From CAYGTS01 sp964352905 (lineage in GTDB: Bacteria; Pseudomonadota; Gammaproteobacteria; JAHCLG01), in contig CAYGTS010000078.1 of assembly GCA_964352905.1 (NCBI GenBank), forward strand, positions 1-12,177: DNA of 12,177 nt, in the 5' to 3' direction. The translations under genes and the position numbers were made by a program. This document shows, piece after piece, positions 1 to 9,400 of the stretch. A model generated the notes under the pieces. It was not told the origin of the DNA. It was given only the letters and a program-made list of their open reading frames with translations, and did no database searches. Each line of letters begins with the position of its first letter. Within the stretch, counting starts at the first letter, position 1.

Positions 1-19
1 AACGATTAAATTCAGCCAA
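1..19 (-). CDS. Possible start of the next minus-strand gene, truncated by the window
   Basis: A TTG at 17-19 opens a frame reading (M)AEFNR to the window edge. AGAGGAG ends 9 nt upstream, a good Shine-Dalgarno at proper spacing. Only six codons are present, so the product cannot be guessed. The assignment rests on the ribosome-binding site alone. Confidence 0.3.
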
Positions 20-55
20 TAATTATTACTCCTCTGTTGAGTTTGAATTATTGGC
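15..55. repeat. Perfect 10-bp inverted repeat around the candidate ribosome-binding site
   Basis: GCCAATAATT at 15-24 is exactly inverted as AATTATTGGC at 46-55, with 21 nt between. In minus-strand RNA the loop carries AGAGGAG, and the TTG start candidate lies in the 3' arm. There is no U-tract after it, so an intrinsic terminator is unlikely. A translational control hairpin or a protein-binding site is possible. Confidence 0.5.
29..35 (-). promoter_or_regulatory. Candidate Shine-Dalgarno of the edge gene
   Basis: AGAGGAG on the minus strand lies 9 nt before the TTG at 17-19. It falls in the loop between the two arms of the inverted repeat at 15-55. Confidence 0.35.
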
Positions 56-64
56 CCAAACAAA

Positions 65-175
65 TTAGGTTTTTGTGTCCGGAAAAGGGTTGCCAGATCA
101 GATTGCTTTGGTCGCAATTTCACTATCGCCTTGGTAGAGTTTGACTTGCGCGCTTTTCGAAAACTGGATTTCCAT
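65..175 (-). pseudogene. Short protein-like frame broken by an in-frame TGA, possible immunity-gene remnant
   Basis: Starting at the ATG at 173-175 the frame reads MEIQFSKSAQVKLYQGDSEI then ATKAI. It meets TGA at 98-100, continues SGNPFPDTKT and stops at TAA (65-67). The composition is protein-like on both sides of the TGA. The tail (stop-SGNPFPDTKT) resembles the tail of the adjacent immunity protein (W-EKGEFPDKTCWAS), with TGA standing where Trp (TGG) occurs. No convincing Shine-Dalgarno precedes the ATG. It could be a decayed second immunity gene, a 25-residue peptide gene, or chance. Confidence 0.3.
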
Positions 176-198
176 GTTTTTTAGGTTGCTTTATTTTT

Positions 199-489
199 TC
201 ATGAAGCCCAGCAGGTTTTATCGGGAAATTCACCCTTTTCCCAATGTCTTTTTAAAACCGCAGACGCACGCTGCGCATAGGCTCCTTTATCTCCTTCAGC
301 AAATTCAACCACGTGTGTTTCACCCGTTCGTTTATCTATTTTTATTACCCCTGCAACTTGTTTCAATTTATTTCTTAACTTCCCTGCCTTATTTTTATAA
401 GTTTCAGCAGGAATAGAAAATTGATAGCTATAGTGAGCAAAATCAGAGTCTATCGCGTCGGACTTTATCAACTCAACATAAATCCCCAT
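199..489 (-). CDS. Putative immunity protein for the RHS C-terminal toxin (96 aa)
   Basis: The protein begins MGIYVELIKSDAID and ends EFPDKTCWAS, with a TGA stop at 199-201. I chose the ATG at 487-489 because GGAGG lies 8 nt upstream. An in-frame TTG at 502-504 would add five residues but would overlap that Shine-Dalgarno. It is small, charged and lysine-rich, with no signal peptide or membrane segment, so it should be cytosolic. The predicted pattern is beta-rich at first (YVELI, YSYQFSI, GVIKID, THVVEF) with a helix near the end (AYAQRASAVLKRHWEKG). Its position 2 nt after the toxin stop and in the same direction is the classic immunity arrangement, giving coupled expression with the toxin. 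From memory, short proteins with a similar ending (PDKTCWAS) accompany related toxin domains, but I could not search. The role is inferred from position; the coding call itself is solid. Confidence 0.85.
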   Translation of the reverse strand: MGIYVELIKSDAIDSDFAHYSYQFSIPAETYKNKAGKLRNKLKQVAGVIKIDKRTGETHVVEFAEGDKGAYAQRASAVLKRHWEKGEFPDKTCWAS

Positions 490-491
490 TT

Positions 492-3400
492 TTACGGCCT
501 CCAAATCATTTCTGGTGTTGACACAAAGTCGTCAGGATTCCAGTCTCGACCTGAACGAACCGCCGCATTATGAGCTGTGATGTAATCTATTTGATACAAA
601 GCTTCAAATCTAGATTCGAAATATTCATGACTTAGTAAGTCAAGATCTTGCTTAATAAAACTTCCTGACTTTAGCCTTTCCCATGAGTCAGCAATTTCAA
701 TGTAAGGATCAAATTTTCCTACTTTGCCCCCGGATAAAATGTGATCGTTGAAAAAGAGATGTTCTTTAACTCGCTGTATGCGATATTTCGGTATTCCGGT
801 ATTGTTCGATATTGACACAACATCGGCATTTGAATTTGATGATCTTACTCTCTCATAGTATCGCTGTGCTTGTTGCTCTGCCTTATTCCATCCTGAAACA
901 CTTTCGATTTGGCGCCCTCCAGTGGACAGACTCCCTGCCCCCAACCCCCGCCCAAAAAACGGCATCCGACTCGCAATACTTTGCCCCATCTTTTGACTAG
1001 CTATCAAACTATAATCTAAGCCTTTACCAACAAGAACTGGTACTTTTTCAGCTCCTGCTAAAACTATTCTACTTCCAACCCTACCGAAACTTACTGCACC
1101 TCGCATTGCAAGACTTCCTGCGGGTCTAAATACATTATCTCCCAGAAAATCCAATGCTGGTCTACTTGCTAATCCGATTAAATGACCTGCTCCTTCACCA
1201 ACAGCTTGTTCAACAAAATCTATTCCAAAATTTTCATAGGCATGGTTTACATAATAACTTTCACTTCCTGTACCATTCACTGACCAAATTTTTCCAGTAA
1301 ATTTATTTAAAATTGAATGGAGTTTTATTGAAGCGGGATGATATCCTAAATGAGTTAATGACCAACTTAATCCTCCTCCAACTCCATCAATTATGCGAAT
1401 GTCTAATGCTGCCGCATGGGAAGACAAATCATTTACCATTGAATAAAACCAATTTACATGATGGCCAGAATTTATTGCCCACATCCCAGGATGTTCAGTT
1501 AAATATACATGCGAGCTATGTGCTACCCACGCTTCAGCTGCTTCTTGTTGTGACTCACTCTCTGATAAATCATCTTCAAATCTTTTCCATTTATCTTTTC
1601 CAACAATGCCAAATTCTGCTGCAGCATAATTTTCGAGATTTGCGACTGTTCTCCCAAAAAACCCAACCCCACGTCTTAATCCAATCGGTGTTTTTCCAAC
1701 CACTCTGGCGCTGGGTTCAGTTACTGCGTGTTGATATTCTTCGCGGGGGGGTTTGCGGATGATGCGGCGTTCATCATGTCTTGCTCTTGTGTAATTATTG
1801 CTGCTACGGCTTACGCCTGTTGCGCTTTGGGTGGCAAGAAGATAATAGGCATCTTCCATATCTAAGGCATAATCAGCTCCAACTAGCATGCCATCTTTTA
1901 CGATGTCTTCTTTTTCTAATTTAACTTCTTGCTCATGGCGTTCATGTAATTCAACGCCGGTGTCGACTAAACTTGAGGCTAGTTCATTTTCTATCATTGC
2001 GCTAACATCAACCGGTATTCCAAATGCTGTATCAACTAACGCATCCGCGCTTTGTTCAACCATGGTGGTTGCAAGTTCTGCTGCAAATATACTCGCTCCG
2101 CGTAACATGGGTTTTAACGCGCCGCTTAATTCTCGATTTACTCCCGCTTCTGCAACTGACTCTAATAAGGATTTTATGCTGAATTTATAATGCGGATTCG
2201 CTATCATTTCTTTGATTTGAAATCCGATGTTTATTCCTGCATTCACCATCACCGTTTTTAATAAACTTGCTGCGTGTTTTGTTTGTTTTACCGCCTCTCC
2301 TATTTTTCCAGCGCTTTGACTTCCTCCTGATAAATACGCATTCGCGCCAGCACTCGCGGCTGCTTCTAAAACATCTTCTAATGAAAAGTGTTTTAATAAT
2401 CCAACGCCTTCGGCTATTCCTTGTAACGCGGCATCTGATAAGCCTGCTATAGCAGCGCTGGCTAACACCAATCCTAACGTTGAGCCTGTTATTCCTAGGA
2501 ATTCTGGAAAGGCTACTGATACGACTGTGATAACTATTTCGACTAATGTGCTTAACCAATCTTCATGTTCATGCGGATGATAGGTAACCACAGGCATTAA
2601 ACTGCCTATCATGATTGCCATGAATTCATTCACCGGTTCATGAACTAAATTATTTAAATGATCTTGCAGCGGTCTTACTGGAACCGTGATATCAACATTT
2701 ACCGGTAAGACACTACCTTGATATCCACTATTCGCTTCCGCTATGATCCACGCTTTGTCAGCATCGCCATAAAATGCTTCTGCAATCGTTTCATACGTAT
2801 CTCCGGCTTTCGTCACATAAACAAAACTATCATTCCCACTTTTCGCTCGATGAATTGCTGAGCGCAAACGATCATTTATTTTAAATACATGATCTGCGAT
2901 TGGACTGCTTCTTAATCGTTCTAAATATTGCGGCGATAAACTATGTCGTACTGGTATTTTTGCATGACCGGCTATCGCATGATCAACTCCGGTGCTTTCG
3001 CGTTGTAATTTTAATTGGCCTTCGCTATCTAAATGTGGAACTAATGCTTCACCTTGATGACCCACGACATGCGGATTTCCAAATAGGGCGTAAATCGTAT
3101 TATCAAAAATATTATTTATTACCGTTTTGCCATAGCTTCCTCTTATCGTTCCTTGCGGTGATATATAGTAACTGGTAAACGTAATTTCGGTGACGGGGAC
3201 AATAATTGAGCCCATCATTTTTACTGATTCTTTTAATAGGGGTAAACCATTCCACGTTGATATAATTCTCAACGTTTCAGATTGTTCCACTTGGATCCAA
3301 ATTGTCGAATTATACGCTGTTACTGTTTTTCCATTTACATGGAAATTACTATCATAAGTTAATAGAGTATAATTTCGATCATCAGCACTACTATCTACCT

Positions 3401-6400
3401 GCCCTCGAACAACTAAAGCATGCGATTCTGGTTCGCGGCGTTTTACCTCAGCTTCTACAAGCTCATGCGATTCACTTTCTAACATTAATGCATGTCGGCG
3501 TTTGTGTTCCACTTCACTTGGTGGTGTTGTAGTTGGATCACTTACCAGAATTTCTTGAAGTTGCGGTGCAGGCCCAAAATAAACATAACTATACGTAAAG
3601 GTAAAATACAAATCCGGCTGATGCGGTGCTGTTGAATGCATTTTTGCCGTTAAGGTGATACCACTTGGAATGCTATTGGTGCCAAAGACGAAAAAATTAC
3701 CTTGGATGGTATCGCCATGTTCTGTTTTCGTACTGGTTACCCATTTATTTGCATTGTAAGTGGACCAACTTTGATCGGAAATCGGATCACTGGCTTTCTT
3801 AGGATTTAAACCAACTTTTTCCATCCATATCATGTTGGAAGCAGCATCAAAACGCCATTCAGCATATTTATTCGGAATATCGGCTATCGCCGATTTTATT
3901 TGTCCACGACTCCAATATTCAATAGTTGTAGTATATCCATCCGTACCACTACTATAGGATTCAGTTGTTCTTAATCCTGCAGGATTATATGTCAACGTTC
4001 TTGTGCCGCTCAGTGTTCCAACGGAACTCACCACTTGTCCAACTGTTTTGGTAACACGGTCACTTGCATCAAATGTAACTTGACTAACACTGGAATAACT
4101 ATTTCCAGTAGCAATATCGGTAACAGTCATTTTCATATAAGTGCGATTTCGATCTTCATCGTAACCACAGCTTCCTACTAATGCGCCACTATCACTAAAA
4201 CTAATTGGCGCACCTAATAAATCAAGCTCTTCATGCACTCCTCGATATTGTCGTCCTTGGAGTTGCAGAGAATTTGCAATGTCATCATCATTGTAACCAT
4301 ATAATGTAACAATTCCGTTCGTGCTATCAACCACGCGTAATAAACGCCCTGCTAAACGAATAAATTGCAAATTTTGATTGGGAATACTTTGTGTTGAGAA
4401 TTCGTGGAGCATGCCCATAACATGACGGCTACCCAAACTATCTTTGACATGACACATTTGATAAACCGCGCGACTAACCATTGCTCGTGCTTGAACACTC
4501 GATGGAACGCGGCTAACTTGGCTCATCAATTCTGCTTTTTTGCTATACGTATAACTGATAACAATGCCACTTATCGTAGCATGTGTTTTTATTCGTCCCC
4601 ATAATCCTAGCTCAGGATCTACGGCCCAGGCTTCTGATCCAAATAAAGTGGATCGGCTATAGGGTTGATGATGTCTTGAAAATAATGTCGTACTTTCTAC
4701 TTGTCCATCTGGTAATATGTGTTGTTCAACATTACCATCTTGATCCCAAGTTTGTTTGAATTGGGCCTCGGCGGGATCTTCATAAACAATTTCTCGATCG
4801 TCTTCATCATAAGTAAAATATTCTTGAAACGCTGCGCCATCATTAATCGTAGGATCATCATTTGGCTTTGTAACTTGAGTAACATTGCCGCGTTTATCTC
4901 GTAATAAACTCACGGTTGCGCCGGTAATACTCGTTTCTGTAACTCGCCTTGAAAATCCATCAAAACGAGCAGCATGTGTAACACCCATTGGGGAGATTTC
5001 ATCTAATTGGTTACCAACTAAATCTCTTACAAAAGCCCAAACTGCATTATTCGCTTTGACCATTCCGATTTGATGTGAAGATATATCATATCCTTTACGA
5101 GTTACTGGTCGAAAACTCGATGATGTCACTACGCCATCAGAACTCGTCACAGCAACTTTTGGTCCTTCGCGGCGAATTTCTTTATCTTTATCGTTATAGG
5201 TAATATCAATAACACCTAATCGTGCGGTGATCAATTGCGTGCGATTGCTTCGCATGTCGCGTTGATTTTTTCGATAACGTTGTGAAGGTTCTGATTCCCT
5301 GCGTTTTACTTCATATTGTGTTTCATGTAAATCTGGATGTGCGTCGCTTAACGCAAGTAGTGTTAAATCATGTTCATGTAAATCACGTTCAGCAACAAAC
5401 TCATTATGAAATACTACATCATCATGTGATATTATCATATAATATGGATTTGCCTGACTTTGACCGGGTAATACAAATGGATAAATACCAGCTGGTAAGC
5501 CTGTCATTTCCACCACAATACCGGTTTGTGTTACGCCAGTACACGCAACTTGAACCCATACTGCACTTAAATCTTCACTGACATTTTTAAATTGAATCTC
5601 TAATGGTAATTGTTTATCGGCGATTGGTTGCACATAAACAATTTGCTTTTTGCCAAATTGATAACGTGTTGTTGGATCATCGGTATCAGGATGATCTTCA
5701 CTTCCTGCATGATGAATTTCAATTAAATCAAATTCAGATTCTTCAGGTTTCACTGATTGATAAAGCGGAATACTATTTTGATCATCAAGTTTAATAGCTA
5801 AACTAATATCGGTAACAGATTTAACACTATGTTCAAAATCAATATTCGCATCAATCGTATGGGAATTAGGATCAGTAACCATTAAGCGAATATCGGATGG
5901 TGACACTTCACCTTGAGTTGTTTGCGGTGTGCCATCTTTATCTACATAATGAATAATATATTGTATTGTTTTATTTTTATAAACCTCTGGCAAACTATCC
6001 CAAATTGATAATTCACCATGTGTATCTGTAACCTCTAATATTGCTTCACAAGGAATGGTTCTTGATAAAGGGGCAAGTCCTGGCGTTGCAGTTTGAATAA
6101 TAAATGAAGGAGTAAATGGTTGATCCGCTCCGGTTGAAACGATTGGCTTAGCGGTATATTCTCCAGAAGCTAAATCACTTAAATCAACACTCGGTGGACT
6201 GCCCCCAACAGCTTTAGTTGCAATTTTGGTTTGCCCTTGCCAAATTTCAACTTGAGTAATATCACTGTTTTTTCCAGTTAATTGTAATGTTGAATCATCA
6301 ACAACATTTGGAACAACATGGGTGCTGGCACCTTGTGTCGATGTTACAAAATACCATGTTCCTTCTGCTTGAAACTTTGCTACCCCACTTTCTGCATAAG

Positions 6401-9400
6401 AAATTTGATATTCATAAATATCGGTAACTTCTGCAGAAACATCAATACCACTTCGCGCGTTTAGTGTTTTTACTGGTAGCGATTGCCAAACATCTGTGCC
6501 TTGAACTCTTATTTTACAGCTTGTAACCAAACTTACTTGTTGAGGTCTAGACCAAACAACACTAACGGCGCCAAAAGTTGCTGCGTTATAAGTCCCTACT
6601 TCAAATTGTAATGGGATATATTGCGGTTTACCTTGTGAACCATTTGTGGTTAATGGTAAGGCTTCACTTAACATACGCCCGCCTTCATCAACATAAAAAA
6701 TAGTTCTTTCAACATCAGTATAAGGTTTTGTTAATAACTGCCCATAGTCACTTAATGCAATACCTGAAAAATCCATAGTGGCATTGGCCGGTTGTAACAT
6801 TAATCTTGGTTGACCACCACGGCGTAAATCATAAATTCGAATGGTTTGCGCACCTTGTTTATCTAAGGAATATATTTCACGACCTATTACATCGTATTTA
6901 GAAATTTTAGATCCCAATTCTGCATCGGAATGAACTTCGATGTGATCACCAAAGGTATTGCTAACATAGACAGTCGTAAAATAAGGATTTATTTCATTAT
7001 CACGACGATATTCATGACGATACACACCGCCTAGCAAGGTGTAATATTTACGTTGCTCATCTAATACAGCAGTTAGCGGATTGGTAATTTGTCGATATTC
7101 TCTAGCCTGCAAACGCGCAATGGTATGAATAAAATTATTTACATGATCACGCTCATCAAGTTGTCGCATTAATAAACCACGCGTAGCATCAAACTGTGCG
7201 ATCACTTGTGTATCATGAGTTGCATCTACCATTAACGGTGTTGGAAATTTTCCAGCTTGAAGAGGTGCTGCGCCATTGATATAACGTATCGTTGAAATCA
7301 CTTGGCCATGCGGATTAATAATAAAAGAAGAAAATGGTATGATTGTAATTAAGTCTTTAGTCACTGAGTTTACCGCTTCTCTTGGAATATCGACTCTTGC
7401 TAAAACACGACCTGATTCATTTCTAAAATAATAAATCGACGCACCATTAGCTAATGCTTTTTGAATTAATTTTCCTGTGACACTATAGGTTTTTGTTGTG
7501 ACTTCATCTTGAGCAGGTTGATCTTGCATACTCACAGGCCGGCCGTCTTCCATTGTTACTTTTTGATGAACACGGCTTTTTAAAATTCGTTGATACAATT
7601 CATCACGTAATGTGAAATTACAAACTTCAGTTAAAGGGGCCGGTTGCAAATAAGATTGCGCATAATGATCTAATTCAGCAATGGTTGTCGGTTCGGATAA
7701 ATCTTCTCGAAAACCTGCTTGATAAGCAATTTGTTGAACTCTAACTTGAGCGGCATTATAAAAATTTCGAGTCACTGCATATAATAATGGACCCGAATCC
7801 GTTTCACGAAGTGCTTGAGCTGTTGCAATAACTTTATTTCTGCCATCAAACCAATGACGCGTAATAGCCCATAATTCAGGTTCTGGTGAGATCAAATGTT
7901 TGATTAAAATTCCTCTACCAAAAGCATCAAACACAATCACTTTTTTACTGTAATAAAATGCAATAGTATTATCTTCACGATAATAAGGAACTCGTCCAGC
8001 GTCTTCTCCTGGAATTTGTCCATGAGTGACAATTACAGCATTACCCACTAAATCACGCGTAAAAATTTCTATGCGATCATCAACGCTCTCTTTCACTAAT
8101 CCTTGAACAACAGTCGCAGGAATTCCACTGACTTCATAATCACTCACCGTAATTGAGATTGCAGTAGCATATTCACGTTTTAATATAACTTCACCAAAAT
8201 TATTACACTGATAAAAAACCACTTTGTATTTTTGTGGTGTGCTTGCAGTTTCTATAGGCAATAATGAAAATTGTTTGTGCCCTAATGAGTTATAAGTTGT
8301 AAATTCAAAAGCACCACTTTTTAATGTTTCAACAATAATATCGCCAGAGGTGTTATAAACTTTTCCTCTTGAAACAGTAATGATTTTCGTTGGACGTACA
8401 GTGCTACTGGCAGCTTTAGTGGGATCATCAACTTCGACACCGGTGATCGTAGTAAGGGATAAACGATTCTCTGGATCATGAGCAAGTGCCATTGTTCTAG
8501 TTTCATAAATTGATTTTGATTCTGCCTCAGCTTCATCAGTTTGAGCAGCATCTTTCATCACTAAAACAATATTATTGGCTTTATCGCGTTGATAACGATC
8601 AATCACAACTCGCTTATCCATTGTTACAGTTGGCGCGCTACTCGCTGAATAAATACTGTGACCTTGTCCTGTGATTTCAGGAGACGTTTTAGAAATTAAA
8701 CGATCTGCTCGATCCATGCCTAAAAGCCAAATATTTCCAGCCCGATCGGTATGTGAAATTACTGTGCCTAATGCATTGCGTTGATATCTATCATGATGAT
8801 CTAAGGCATCAACTGTTTGGGTTACTCTGCCTGCTGTATCTAAGACACGCTTAATAATGCTATCTTTTTTAGGATCAGGTACTAAACTTTTTACTTGTGT
8901 CACTAATGCAGAATAAGGTTTTGCTGGCACAATGCTATCAGCATAACGACATTTTGCGACCAAAATTCCATCACTGGTGTGATAATATTGTGTAACATAA
9001 CCATTAGGATCAACTACATATAAAGGCTTTTTATTCGCATCAAAAACAAAATAGGTGCTTTGATCTAAAGGATCTAAATGTTCAGATAAATTTTTTGTAA
9101 ATTCTGCAGGTGTATAACTTGCCCAATGACTTGGATCTTGAACTCGATAGGCATAATGGGTTTTAGTAATAATTGATCCAGCTGCATCAAATACTTGTTC
9201 TGTAACACTGCCATCTGGTGCAAGAATAAATCGTTCTTGTCCTTTGGCATCAAACACAAAATAACTATGGCGATCGTGTTGAGCATCAATATTGGCTTTT
9301 ATTAATCCTTCAACATCACTAAGCGTTAATGCTTGAACTAGCTCGAGTGTTTTGATAATTGCCGTTGTTGCATATGCGATATTTTGAACTAATTGGTGTG

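Noticed and set aside
15..55. Intrinsic terminator for the toxin-immunity operon
   Set aside because: The stem is AT-rich with a 21-nt loop and no U-tract follows on either strand.
141..416. Plus-strand 91-codon frame opposite the immunity gene
   Set aside because: It is Phe/Leu-rich and antisense to a gene with a clear Shine-Dalgarno and neighbour logic.
490..504. Extended TTG start for the immunity protein (adds five residues)
   Set aside because: The added codons contain the GGAGG that fits the downstream ATG, and a TTG at 504 has no Shine-Dalgarno of its own.
1313..1762. Plus-strand open frame of 149 codons, opposite the C-terminal part of the RHS gene
   Set aside because: It lies entirely antisense to the well-supported RHS frame, has a Leu/His/Gln-rich composition typical of a reversed coding strand, and has no recognisable motif.
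2185..2559. Minus-strand 124-codon frame overlapping the RHS gene in another frame
   Set aside because: Its Arg/Ser/Asn-rich composition is that of an out-of-frame reading of the Ala/Gly-rich region. No independent signal supports it.
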